16,658 nt of DNA, taken from NCBI GenBank assembly GCA_001801665.1, contig MGYH01000029.1, positions 14,744 through 31,401 of the forward strand, in the 5' to 3' direction. The notes beneath the pieces are model-generated. The model was given only the letters and a program-made list of their open reading frames with translations. It ran no database searches and was not told where the DNA came from. Below, piece after piece: positions 1 through 7,689 of the stretch. The DNA comes from Gammaproteobacteria bacterium RIFCSPHIGHO2_12_FULL_45_12. Lineage in GTDB: Bacteria; Pseudomonadota; Gammaproteobacteria; DSM-16500. The position numbers and the translations under genes were made by a program. Numbering within the stretch: position 1 is the first letter of the stretch; every line of letters starts with the position of its first letter.

Positions 1-402
1 GGTACCTTGTCAGGCAATCCGCTTGCCATGACGGCGGGGTTGGCCACTTTGGATTTAATTGCCGCGCCGAATTTTTATCAGACTTTGCAAGTGAGCGGTC
101 AACAGTTAGTGCAAGGTTTAAGTCAGCGAGCACAAGCAGCGAATATTCCGTTTTATGCCGCCTCACTGGGCGGCATGTTTGGTTTATACTTTACAAAAGC
201 AAACAAAATAAGCACTGAAGAGGACGTGAAGGCCTGCAACCTGCGGGCCTTCCAGCAATTCTTTCATGCCATGTTACGGGAGCATATTTATTTGGCACCA
301 TCTGCGTTTGAGATTGGCTTTATATCGTCCCAGCACACACAGCTTGAAATTGATAAAACCTTGCAAGCTGCCGAAAAAGTGTTTGCGAGGGAGCTTGCCT
401 AG
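1..402 (+). CDS. hemL: Glutamate-1-semialdehyde 2,1-aminomutase, C-terminal part (5' end outside window)
   Basis: Frame 1 is open from the first base and ends at TAG 400-402, giving the last 133 residues of a class-III PLP aminotransferase. The visible start, GTLSGNPLAMTAGLATL, is the conserved stretch just after the PLP-lysine region of HemL, and the end (LAPSAFEIGFIS, then a TL.AAEKVF helix) is the usual HemL C-terminus. HemL converts glutamate-1-semialdehyde to 5-aminolevulinate in the cytoplasm, the last step of the C5 route to tetrapyrroles. The catalytic lysine lies upstream of the window and cannot be checked. hemJ, a later heme gene, lies about 2.1 kb downstream on the other strand. 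The coding end is followed with no spacer by a palindromic element that could form the transcript's 3' hairpin. Confidence 0.93.
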   Translation, partial: GTLSGNPLAMTAGLATLDLIAAPNFYQTLQVSGQQLVQGLSQRAQAANIPFYAASLGGMFGLYFTKANKISTEEDVKACNLRAFQQFFHAMLREHIYLAPSAFEIGFISSQHTQLEIDKTLQAAEKVFARELA

Positions 403-545
403 TATAGTAGGTAACCTAGCTTAGGTTACAATTGTCATCCTGAGGAGCGTTTTTTGCGACGAAGGATCTCGTGTTTTTAGGAGATTCTTCGCTTTGCTCA
501 GAATGACAGCTCATTTTTGTAACCTAAGCCAGGTTACCTGCTATA
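403..545. repeat. Nested palindromic MITE-like element directly after hemL
   Basis: The outer arms 403-431 and 517-545 are inverted copies of each other over 29 bp with 2 mismatches; they begin TATAGTAGGTAACC and end GGTTACCTGCTATA. Inside are two further inverted pairs: GTCATCCTGAG (434-444) with CTCAGAATGAC (497-507), and CGAAGGATCTC (460-470) with GAGATTCTTCG (481-491), one mismatch each. Known: GTCATCCTGAG...GAAGGATCT palindromes are recurrent intergenic repeats in many bacterial genomes. Inferred: the longer outer arms suggest a small non-autonomous mobile unit. There is no ORF inside. It starts at the base after the hemL stop codon, and as RNA it would fold into one long hairpin. Confidence 0.8.
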
Positions 546-708
546 CATTTCGAGACGCGCGCAGCACCCCTCAGGGCGAATGCTTGGAAATTTTTGTCAT
601 GTACACGGATGTCAAGGCGTTAATAATTTCTTAAGTAAGCGATGTTATGTTGATAAGATGTGTGACAGTAGATGGATCAGATTAACGATTAACAGGACAA
701 GGTGATCA
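546..708. other. Leader between the palindromic element and the membrane-protein gene
   Basis: This spacer has no coding potential and no clear hairpin. It is AT-rich around 620-665 and presumably contains the promoter of the downstream gene, but no -35/-10 pair stands out enough to call. AAGG at 699-702, six bases before the GTG at 709, is the probable ribosome binding site. Confidence 0.4.
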
Positions 709-2532
709 GTGCACGGACTCTTTCAGCGGAAAAAACAAGCCTTGACGGATAGGGCAAAAAAAATCACGCAGCAAATCGCTCAACATGACCCAAGAGAGCA
801 TCCGCTTTATGTCAAGCTTACTTCACCTGATGCAAAGAGAAGGGCTTTTGGCCTACTGGAAGAAGCGAGTGACGGCGCGGCGGTTTGGCTGAATTTAAGT
901 AGATTACATTCCTTGGCACCGCCAAAACAAACGTTCAATATTTTGACGCGTGGTTTTTGTAGCAGCGCGGTTTACATGGGTTATGTGTTACTGGGCGAGG
1001 GGCTGAAACAGTTGATACGCGGGCTTCCTTATCTCTCTGCCGCGCGGCTGGATGAGGTGCTTGAGGCCATCATTGATTTGTATGTGATGAATCAATCTTT
1101 ACGTTATATCTGGGTGGATGGCGCGGCTTATGGCATGACGCTTTATCATGTGACTGGCCGGGAAAAGCCAGTCAATGAACACATGCAGGGTTGTGACTGT
1201 CGAGGAAATAAAACGGCAGGGGCAGGCATTGTCAGCACCATTTATTATCAGGTCAATCTTGGCGTGTTAGCCATGTTGTCGAGTGCGTTTGGTTTGTTAT
1301 TTAATACGCAAACCGGCAGACGCTTGCCATTGATGATGTCAAAGAGCGTGGGTGCCGCGTTATTTGTCTCGCGTGCGCTGGTGTATGGACGTGGGTTGCT
1401 GGAATATCCTTTGGCGGATGCCGGTATATGTCTGGAGCATCAACAAGAGACTTTAAATAAAAATTATTCGTTTTCCCTCGGATTGGGGCTGTCGTTTTTG
1501 GGGTTGGTCTGGTTCATGGAGACGGTCATGCGGCAGCTGACGCGCTCTTCCAGCTCATTATTATATGATGCCATTTTTGCGTTCATGTTTCAGTATTTCA
1601 TTGTGATGGTGATGTTAATTAACAAGCCATTGCCTGGGAAATTCAAAGGGCCTGATGTGTTTGCGCCAACGCGTGCGGTGGTGGATAAGGGACTGGAAGT
1701 TGGGCTTCATGCTGTTTTATTACGTTTGGCACGTCCGGAATATCGAACGGGGTGGCGTGAAAGGATTGATTTTGTGACGACACTTCCGCCCGTGCGCTGG
1801 TTGGGAAGCGTTTTCTTGCGTGATGATTTAAATAGCTTGTCGAAAATTGTCAGGCGGCCAGCGGTGAGCGTGGTGTTTGAATTGCATGCTAAGAAAATTC
1901 AAGCCATTCTGGAATGGGTGAAATGGGTGCAGGAATTAAAATATGTGGACTTTGCACAGTCTGTTTTATACTGGTTACCCTATGCTTTTGTTTCAGAAAA
2001 GGTGCGAAATCAGTTGAAGCTGGTTTTAAATGCGAATACCAAGCGATTGGTGAAAAGCGCGAATGATTTTATGATTGAAGAACTGGCCTGGTTGGAGGTG
2101 ACGCAGCTTGAGGCCAGTCAGCAAAAAATTATTCGCGAATTTGTGGAGGGTTTTATTGAGCGTGAGCCAGAAACGGTGGACCCTGATCTGGTGCAGACCG
2201 TGCAGCAGTTTGAGTCTGAGGCCTTGCATCTGGATGACTTCTCTTTGTCTTTGGAAAAAGCGAATGGGGGTCTTTGTGAGGGTACGGGTGCCATGCCGTC
2301 CAAAGAGAGTCCCGTGCCGGTTTCTGAGGCAGCTTTTCTAAAGGAGATGGATGCCATCTTAACTGGCTCTGAGCTAAAGCCGCCATCACCTGAGAAGCCG
2401 AGGCGCGTCTCTCTTTATCAGTATCGGGAGCCTGCTCCACGCGTGCGCTTGTCCGGTAACTTGTTTGAGGTAAAGGAAGATTATGACGGGCACGGTGACG
2501 GTGCCAAACGTTCGGCATTCAAGCCGCGGTGA
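709..2532 (+). CDS. Unrecognised multi-pass membrane protein, 607 aa
   Basis: I do not recognise the family. The start is GTG 709, with AAGG six bases upstream. Residues 1-60 are basic and polar (MHGLFQRKKQALTDRAKK). Hydrophobic segments that look membrane-spanning lie near 171-198, 205-225, 254-274 and 285-305, with a weaker one at 83-103. Before the first strong segment is a Cys-rich GCDCRGNK (161-168). After the membrane block comes a long, mostly helical soluble part (about 320-510) and a charged, proline-rich tail (about 525-607) that looks disordered. There is no signal peptide. The layout suggests an inner-membrane protein with a large cytoplasmic C-terminal part. Its last 14 bases overlap the end of hemJ on the other strand. 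A secreted effector is conceivable but nothing in the sequence shows it. Confidence 0.75.
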   Translation: MHGLFQRKKQALTDRAKKITQQIAQHDPREHPLYVKLTSPDAKRRAFGLLEEASDGAAVWLNLSRLHSLAPPKQTFNILTRGFCSSAVYMGYVLLGEGLKQLIRGLPYLSAARLDEVLEAIIDLYVMNQSLRYIWVDGAAYGMTLYHVTGREKPVNEHMQGCDCRGNKTAGAGIVSTIYYQVNLGVLAMLSSAFGLLFNTQTGRRLPLMMSKSVGAALFVSRALVYGRGLLEYPLADAGICLEHQQETLNKNYSFSLGLGLSFLGLVWFMETVMRQLTRSSSSLLYDAIFAFMFQYFIVMVMLINKPLPGKFKGPDVFAPTRAVVDKGLEVGLHAVLLRLARPEYRTGWRERIDFVTTLPPVRWLGSVFLRDDLNSLSKIVRRPAVSVVFELHAKKIQAILEWVKWVQELKYVDFAQSVLYWLPYAFVSEKVRNQLKLVLNANTKRLVKSANDFMIEELAWLEVTQLEASQQKIIREFVEGFIEREPETVDPDLVQTVQQFESEALHLDDFSLSLEKANGGLCEGTGAMPSKESPVPVSEAAFLKEMDAILTGSELKPPSPEKPRRVSLYQYREPAPRVRLSGNLFEVKEDYDGHGDGAKRSAFKPR

Positions 2533-2950
2533 AGGGCTGGACGACGACCAAGATCACAATCAGGGCAAGCAGTACAACCGGTATTTCATTTAAAATGCGA
2601 TAAAATACATGACCATGCCGGTTTTGATCGCGTTTAAAAGCAAAAAGCTGTTTGCCAAGATAGAGATGATACAGGACGAGTAGCAAGACGAGGGAAAGCT
2701 TCATGTGCATCCAAGGGGCTAAGAGATAGCCTGCGGGGTTGAAGCTAATCAGCCAGCCGCCAAGCAGCAGGGTGAATAGCGCGCCTGGTGTGGCAATGCC
2801 AAAATAGAGTTTGCGCTCCATGATTTTAAAGCGTTCAATGCCTTGATTGTCCGTGGCCAGGGTGTGGTAGACAAAAAGACGTGGTAAGTAGAAAAGGCCA
2901 GCGAGCCAGGTGACCATGAAGATAATGTGAAAAGCTTTAACCCAAAGCAT
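2519..2950 (-). CDS. hemJ: HemJ-type protoporphyrinogen IX oxidase (UPF0093 family)
   Basis: This 143-residue membrane protein reads MLWVKAFHIIFMVTWLAGLF, then YLPRLFVYH, and later WMHMKLSLVLLLVLYHLYLG, the recognisable HemJ pattern. The conserved histidine is H8 and the conserved His/Lys pair is H82/K84. Four hydrophobic segments (about 5-25, 50-70, 80-101, 122-139) fit the family, which oxidises protoporphyrinogen IX to protoporphyrin IX in the inner membrane. An in-frame ATG at 2980 would add ten residues, but I place the start at 2950. AAGGA (2957-2961 on the + strand as TCCTT) sits six bases before it, and the family begins at this tryptophan-containing helix. The gene ends 14 bp inside the 3' end of the convergent membrane-protein gene. 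Confidence 0.92.
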   Translation of the reverse strand: MLWVKAFHIIFMVTWLAGLFYLPRLFVYHTLATDNQGIERFKIMERKLYFGIATPGALFTLLLGGWLISFNPAGYLLAPWMHMKLSLVLLLVLYHLYLGKQLFAFKRDQNRHGHVFYRILNEIPVVLLALIVILVVVQPFTAA

Positions 2951-2991
2951 AGCGTTTCCTTGTGAGAGATCAGGTAGCAACTTGTGGGCGG

Positions 2992-3020
2992 AGTATATAG
3001 CTCACTGACATGAAAGTCGA
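2992..3020 (-). promoter_or_regulatory. Candidate sigma70-type promoter of hemJ
   Basis: Reading the minus strand, TCGACT (3015-3020) and TATACT (2992-2997) are 17 bases apart and match the -35/-10 consensus at 4 and 5 of 6 positions. The -10 lies about 40 bases before the hemJ start. This is seen by pattern only. Confidence 0.45.
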
Positions 3021-3075
3021 TGCCGCTCTCCCTCTCGCAATAAGACGCATCGTAATGGGACAAAAAGCATTTTTT

Positions 3076-3084
3076 TGTTACAAT
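3076..3084 (+). promoter_or_regulatory. Candidate extended -10 promoter of erpA
   Basis: TGTTACAAT (3076-3084) contains TACAAT preceded by TGn, an extended -10 arrangement, 25 bases upstream of the erpA ATG. No good -35 is visible at 17 bp, as is usual for extended -10 promoters. Together with the hemJ promoter it would make this gap a divergent control region. Confidence 0.4.
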
Positions 3085-3109
3085 GAAAGCTAATTAAGCG
3101 AGGTTTCTC

Positions 3110-3460
3110 ATGTCTCAGCCCATTACGATGACTGAAAAAGCGGCGAGCAAAGTGCTTGAACTGATCCGCGAAGAAGGAAATTTGAATTTAAAATTAAGGG
3201 CTTATGTGACGGGCGGCGGTTGCTCGGGTTTTCAGTATGGCTTCACTTTTGATGAAGCGTGCGAGCCTGACGATACGACGGTCACAAGCGTGCTTGAGGC
3301 GGGTGCGGCAACCGTGCAACTGCTGGTTGACCCCTTAAGCTTGCAATACCTGAGGGGTGCGGAAATTGATTACAAGGAAGATATTGAAGGCGAACAATTT
3401 ATCATCCGTAACCCGAATGCCAAAACGACTTGTGGCTGTGGGTCTTCGTTTTCTTCTTGA
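3110..3460 (+). CDS. erpA: Iron-sulfur cluster insertion protein ErpA (A-type carrier)
   Basis: This 116-residue A-type Fe-S carrier has the three invariant cysteines in place: C38 in GGGCSGFQYG and C108/C110 in the terminal CGCGSSF. Length and the whole-chain pattern (MTEKAASKV at the start, SLQYLRGAEIDYKED before the tail) fit ErpA better than IscA or SufA. There is no isc or suf operon beside it, which also suits ErpA. The family receives Fe-S clusters and hands them to apo-proteins in the cytoplasm. GAGG lies 7-10 bases before the ATG at 3110. It is transcribed away from hemJ. The next gene starts 62 bp downstream with no terminator visible, so read-through is possible. C51 is an additional cysteine outside the conserved set. 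Confidence 0.93.
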   Translation: MSQPITMTEKAASKVLELIREEGNLNLKLRAYVTGGGCSGFQYGFTFDEACEPDDTTVTSVLEAGAATVQLLVDPLSLQYLRGAEIDYKEDIEGEQFIIRNPNAKTTCGCGSSFSS

Positions 3461-3522
3461 GAGGGGTGTGGTAACTTAACCAGCATTATTAGGTGATATT
3501 CATCAAGTGTGCTGGAACTCAC

Positions 3523-4920
3523 ATGACATCACAAGCTAAGCGCGTTAACGCTAAACCTTCTTTGAAAATTGGCATTGTGGGCGGCGGATTTTCCGGTGTC
3601 GCCTTGGCAGCCACACTGTGTCGTCTGGCTGACCAACCGGTCATGATTCATTTGTTTGAAAAAACAGGCTGTTTTGCGGCTGGCGAAGCGTATGGCACGC
3701 CTTTCCCTTTCCATTTGCTGAATGTTCGTGCTAAGGACATGAGTGCTTTTGAAGAGGATCCTCTGCATTTTCTCCATTGGCTCACGGCCAATCAGGCGGC
3801 TCAAGCCATGCTTGACCCGGATATCTCGCCCAGTGAGCAATTTGTTCCGCGCGTGCTGTATCATCACTATTTACAGGACGTGCTGGCTGAGATAAGTGGT
3901 GCGGCGCAGGCAACTATAACACTCGTGCTTGAGTCGGCAGAAGTGATTGATATTGAGCGCACGTCGCATGCCGCCATCTTAACGCTGGCGGATCAGCGTC
4001 AGATTCAGGTAAACCAAGTGGTTCTCGCATTGGGCAATCACGCGCCCAGTGCGTTTCCTTTTCCGGTGTCACCCCAAGTGCAAACTATTCCAAACTCCTG
4101 GGATTATACGGCGTTATCCGCTATTCCGAAGACGGCCACGGTGTTAATTGTGGGAACAGGATTAAGCATGGTGGATGCCGTGTTAACCCTGCACCATCAG
4201 CAACATCAAGGCCTTGTTTATGCCGTATCGCGCCATGGATTGTTGCCTCTGCCGCATACGGAGGGTTGCGTTCCCTTTGATTTGACGGCCCTGCCGACAC
4301 CGTCAGACCTGTTAGCTTTCTCCCGATTTGTACGCACGCAAAGTCAGTTGCATATGAAAGCAGGCGGTGATTGGCGTTCCGTGGTGAGCGCATTACGTTG
4401 GCATTTGCCGGCGTTGTGGCAACAGGCAAGCGTTACTAGCAAGAAGCGTTTTCTCAGGCATCTGCTGTCTTACTGGAATATTCATCGTCATCGCATTCAT
4501 GCGAAACTGGCTGCCTTGCTTTCGCACTTGCGCGCGATAAAACAGCTCAAGATTATGAGTGGACGGGTTAAACGAGTGGTTAATCGCACAGTGGAAATTC
4601 AGTTAAGACACGCTCATGATAGTTTGCACATGGAGGTTGACTGGCTGGTGAATTGCATGGGGCCACCCTTAAAGCTCAGTGCCATGCAACAACCGTTGGT
4701 GCAAGCCTTATTGCAACGCGGGTTGGCAACACCGGATGATCTGGAGATGGGGTTTGCCGTGTCAGCGGTGGGTGCGTTAAAGTCACGTGAGGGCGATGTC
4801 TCTGATTGGTTATATACCTTGGGCCCACCCGTCAAGGGCACGTTTTGGGAATGCAGTGCTGTTCCTGATATTCGCAAACAAAGTTTACAATTAGCACGGC
4901 ATCTTTGTCGGCATGAGTGA
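3523..4920 (+). CDS. FAD/NAD(P)-binding oxidoreductase, substrate unknown
   Basis: This 465-residue protein has two dinucleotide-binding motifs. The first is GGGFSG at residues 20-25, followed by an acidic residue, E46, at the end of the second strand. The second is GTGLSMVD at 211-218. The segment GEAYGTPFPFHLLNVRA after the first motif is typical of the FAD-NAD(P)-binding family (Pfam NAD_binding_9). The exact substrate cannot be read from the sequence. A GTG at 3493 would add ten residues but has no ribosome binding site; ATG 3523 has GGAA six bases upstream and is preferred, with moderate certainty. Its TGA stop (4918-4920) touches the possible upstream starts of the ATP sulfurylase gene, so it probably belongs to the sulfation operon and may be translationally coupled to it. 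Whether it acts on the same molecule is unknown. Confidence 0.85.
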   Translation: MTSQAKRVNAKPSLKIGIVGGGFSGVALAATLCRLADQPVMIHLFEKTGCFAAGEAYGTPFPFHLLNVRAKDMSAFEEDPLHFLHWLTANQAAQAMLDPDISPSEQFVPRVLYHHYLQDVLAEISGAAQATITLVLESAEVIDIERTSHAAILTLADQRQIQVNQVVLALGNHAPSAFPFPVSPQVQTIPNSWDYTALSAIPKTATVLIVGTGLSMVDAVLTLHHQQHQGLVYAVSRHGLLPLPHTEGCVPFDLTALPTPSDLLAFSRFVRTQSQLHMKAGGDWRSVVSALRWHLPALWQQASVTSKKRFLRHLLSYWNIHRHRIHAKLAALLSHLRAIKQLKIMSGRVKRVVNRTVEIQLRHAHDSLHMEVDWLVNCMGPPLKLSAMQQPLVQALLQRGLATPDDLEMGFAVSAVGALKSREGDVSDWLYTLGPPVKGTFWECSAVPDIRKQSLQLARHLCRHE

Positions 4921-4955
4921 TGCCTATTATCCAATATCAAAAGGAAGTAGAGGGA

Positions 4956-6644
4956 ATGAAATCCAGCAGATTGAATCAGAGTGGTGATGAAGCCGCATTG
5001 GCGGCACAACAAGGTTATTCGTTAACGTTAAGTCAGCGGCAACTTTGCGACCTTGAGTTGATTTTAAATGGCGGGTTTTCACCGCTAGACGGTTTTATGG
5101 GAAAAGCGGATTATGACAGCGTGCTTGATCACATGCGGCTTGTCGATGGCACCTGCTGGCCCATGCCGGTTACGCTTGATATGGATAAAGCGCAGGTGCA
5201 GCAAATCATGCTTGGCGAAGAGATTGCCTTGCGTGACAAGGAAGGTGTTTTGCTGGCCATGTTTAAAGTGGGTGATATCTGGGCGGTGGATAGAGCGCGT
5301 GAAGCATTGAGTGTGTATGGCACAACCGATGCACTGCACCCGGGTGTCGCTTATTTAAATAATCAGACAAAAGACTATTATGTGGGGGGTAAATTAGTCG
5401 GCGTGGCCTTGCCCCATCATTATGATTTTAATCATTTGCGCTTTACGCCCGCAGCATTGCGCGAGCGTTTTCAACAGTTGGGCTGGGATAAGGTGGTGGC
5501 GTTTCAGACACGTAACCCCATGCATCGGGCACATCAGGAGTTGACCTTGCGCGCGGCGGAACAAACCGGCGCAAACATACTCATTCATCCCGTGGTTGGC
5601 ATGACAAAGCCGGGTGATATCGAATATTACACCCGTGTGCGTTGTTACGAGCATGTCCTCAAAACGTATCCGCGAGCGGTGGCCATGTTGAGTTTGCTGC
5701 CATTAGCCATGCGCATGGGCGGCCCACGCGAAGCATTGTGGCACGCGATCATTCGCAAGAATTATGGCTGTACGCATTTCATTGTGGGTCGAGATCATGC
5801 AGGGCCCGGTAAAGATAGCGCAGGCAACCCGTTTTATGATCCCTATGCCGCGCAAGCCTTGACGATGGCATATCAGCGTGAAGTGGGCATTGAGATTGTC
5901 CCCTTTCAGGAAGTGGCTTATAGCCATCGGCATGTTCGTTATTTTCCCGTGGATAAGTTTCCTGAAGATGACCAGCCAGCGACCATTTCAGGCACGGAAC
6001 TGCGTGAACGCTTGCAAAAACATTTAGAGATTCCGGAGTGGTTTTCCTATGCGGATGTCATCAAGGAGTTACGCAAGACGCATCCCGCAAAAGACAAGCA
6101 AGGGCTGACAGTTTTTTTGACCGGGTTACCCAGTTCAGGCAAGTCGACGCTGGCGAATGCCTTGTTAATCAAGTTGCGGGAATTAACCGCGAGGGAAATC
6201 ACCTTGCTGGATGGTGATGAGATTCGCACGCATTTGTCGCATGGTCTTGGCTTTAGTCGTGAGGATAGAGAAGTTAATATTACGCGTGTGGGGTATGTCG
6301 CCAAAGAAATTACCAAACACGGTGGTATGGTCATTTGCGCATTAGTCGCGCCTTATGTGAAACCGAGAAACATCGTGAGGCAAATGGTGTCTGAGGTGGG
6401 CGGTTTTGTGGAAGTCTATGTGTCAACGCCGCTCGCCGTTTGTGAAACACGTGATCGCAAGGGGCTTTATAAAAAAGCGCGCGAGGGAATTGTAAAACAG
6501 TTTACCGGCGTGAGTGATCCTTATGAAGAGCCAACTTCGTCTGAAATGACGGTTGACACCTCACATGTCGCAGCCGATGTCGTGATTGAGACATTGATAG
6601 AAAAAATTAAAGCGTTGGGGTATTTGCCGAATGTGTGCCACTGA
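4956..6644 (+). CDS. Bifunctional sulfate adenylyltransferase / adenylylsulfate kinase (PAPS synthetase)
   Basis: This 562-residue fusion makes PAPS from sulfate and two ATP. The N-terminal part (about 1-375) is a SAT-type ATP sulfurylase, with LNGGFSPLDGFM near the start, QTRNPMHRAH at 184-193 (the nucleotide-binding motif) and GRDHAGPG at 278-285. The C-terminal part (about 385-562) is an APS kinase, with P-loop GLPSSGKST at 390-398, then LLDGDEIRTHLSHGLGFS and DPYEEP. The sulfurylase-first order is the bacterial arrangement; animal PAPS synthetases have the kinase first. The frame opens at GTG 4917, overlapping the previous stop, and ATG 4920 is also possible. ATG 4956 fits the family's N-terminus best and has purine-rich AAGGAAG and AGAGGGA upstream. 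The kinase keeps its P-loop, so it is not a dead domain. The next gene overlaps its last 14 bases. Confidence 0.95.
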   Translation: MKSSRLNQSGDEAALAAQQGYSLTLSQRQLCDLELILNGGFSPLDGFMGKADYDSVLDHMRLVDGTCWPMPVTLDMDKAQVQQIMLGEEIALRDKEGVLLAMFKVGDIWAVDRAREALSVYGTTDALHPGVAYLNNQTKDYYVGGKLVGVALPHHYDFNHLRFTPAALRERFQQLGWDKVVAFQTRNPMHRAHQELTLRAAEQTGANILIHPVVGMTKPGDIEYYTRVRCYEHVLKTYPRAVAMLSLLPLAMRMGGPREALWHAIIRKNYGCTHFIVGRDHAGPGKDSAGNPFYDPYAAQALTMAYQREVGIEIVPFQEVAYSHRHVRYFPVDKFPEDDQPATISGTELRERLQKHLEIPEWFSYADVIKELRKTHPAKDKQGLTVFLTGLPSSGKSTLANALLIKLRELTAREITLLDGDEIRTHLSHGLGFSREDREVNITRVGYVAKEITKHGGMVICALVAPYVKPRNIVRQMVSEVGGFVEVYVSTPLAVCETRDRKGLYKKAREGIVKQFTGVSDPYEEPTSSEMTVDTSHVAADVVIETLIEKIKALGYLPNVCH

Positions 6645-7689
6645 GCGTATTCATTTAGCCTGCAAACAAGTGATTGTGGTGTTGGGTAAATCAAGAAGTG
6701 GAACGAGTGCCATTGCACGGTCATTGAAAGCACTGGGCGTTGATTTGGGCCAGTCGTTATTGCCAGCCGATCATCGCAATCCCAAAGGTTTTTGGGAAGA
6801 CGCGGATGTTTTATATGGTATCAATCGTCATGTGTCGCGTGCCTTGGGGTATCCCTGGATGACGGTTGGCACATTAAGCAAAGCGAAGGTCTGTGAGCAG
6901 CCTGAGTTGAAAGCGTATCATCGGCATGCCATTCATTTGCTGGAAAGACGGATGGCGTCTACGGATTGCTGGGGATTTAAAGACCCCCGCACGGTGGCGA
7001 TTTTGCCATTTTGGCAAGCTGTATTTGAAACGGCTCAACTGGATGATCGTTATGTGATTGTGGTCAGAAACCCGCTGGAAGCTGCCTATTCGGGCCAGAA
7101 ATTCAGTGGCCAGGATCTGGAAATGGAATTGTTATTATGGCTGGGGCATTTGGTTCCTGCCATTCACGCGACCCACGGGAAAAAACGGGGTGTCGTCAGT
7201 TATCAGTTGATGCTCCAGAATGCCCATCTGCAATTAGAACGCATGCACCTGGCACTCGCACTGGCCACTCAGATGGACGCAGGGGAAGTTCATGTTTACG
7301 CCGATACCTTTCTTGATAAAAAGTTACGCCGCAACCAGTGCGATGAGGAAAGCTTGACGGATCATCCTGTCATGGCCGTCGTGCCGCTTTGTCTTAAAGT
7401 TTACGATGTGTTGATGAAACTGGCGCGAGATGACATGCAGTTTGAGACGGAGGCGTTTAAAGCCGCGTGGGATGAAATCAAGGTTGAATTTGATCAAAGT
7501 TATCCCCTGTATCATTACGCGCGAAGCTTGCAGGGACAAAATCATAAAATGAAAAATGAATTGCAAGGCATTCATCACTCTTTTTCATGGAAAATAACGT
7601 ATCCATTACGTGCCTTGCATGGTGCGCTGCGCGCGTATCGGCGCAAGCTTAAGAATCAACGACGATTAGAGGATTTGTATGCAGAATGA
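6631..7689 (+). CDS. PAPS-dependent sulfotransferase family protein
   Basis: This 352-residue protein carries both PAPS-binding signatures. The 5'-phosphosulfate loop is GKSRSGTSAIARSL at 19-32, and the 3'-phosphate site is VVRNPLEAAYSGQK at 144-157, with WGFKDPRT at 114-121 before it. The family moves sulfate from PAPS to a hydroxyl or amine of a carbohydrate, lipid or peptide; the acceptor cannot be told from sequence. There is no signal peptide or membrane span, so it should act in the cytoplasm. The C-terminal SFSWKITYPLRAL (317-329) with a basic tail resembles a short motif seen at the ends of surface-polysaccharide glycosyltransferases and sulfotransferases, which hints at a glycan acceptor. 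The ATG at 6631 lies inside the PAPS synthetase gene (14-bp overlap), with a weak GGGG 8-11 bases or so upstream, so coupling is likely. Confidence 0.85.
   Translation: MCATERIHLACKQVIVVLGKSRSGTSAIARSLKALGVDLGQSLLPADHRNPKGFWEDADVLYGINRHVSRALGYPWMTVGTLSKAKVCEQPELKAYHRHAIHLLERRMASTDCWGFKDPRTVAILPFWQAVFETAQLDDRYVIVVRNPLEAAYSGQKFSGQDLEMELLLWLGHLVPAIHATHGKKRGVVSYQLMLQNAHLQLERMHLALALATQMDAGEVHVYADTFLDKKLRRNQCDEESLTDHPVMAVVPLCLKVYDVLMKLARDDMQFETEAFKAAWDEIKVEFDQSYPLYHYARSLQGQNHKMKNELQGIHHSFSWKITYPLRALHGALRAYRRKLKNQRRLEDLYAE
7668..7673 (+). promoter_or_regulatory. Ribosome binding site of cysQ inside the sulfotransferase gene
   Basis: AGAGGA lies five bases before the ATG at 7679, within the last codons of the sulfotransferase. 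It fixes the cysQ start and shows that the overlap is a genuine operon junction. Confidence 0.7.

Noticed and set aside
2026..2518. Several open frames on both strands inside the 3' part of the membrane-protein gene, up to 121 codons
   Set aside because: They overlap a longer frame with a good start and have no ribosome binding site or recognisable product; they are shadows of the GC-richer coding sequence.
2980..2980. Longer hemJ start adding ten residues
   Set aside because: No family match in the extra residues, and a good AAGGA is placed for ATG 2950.
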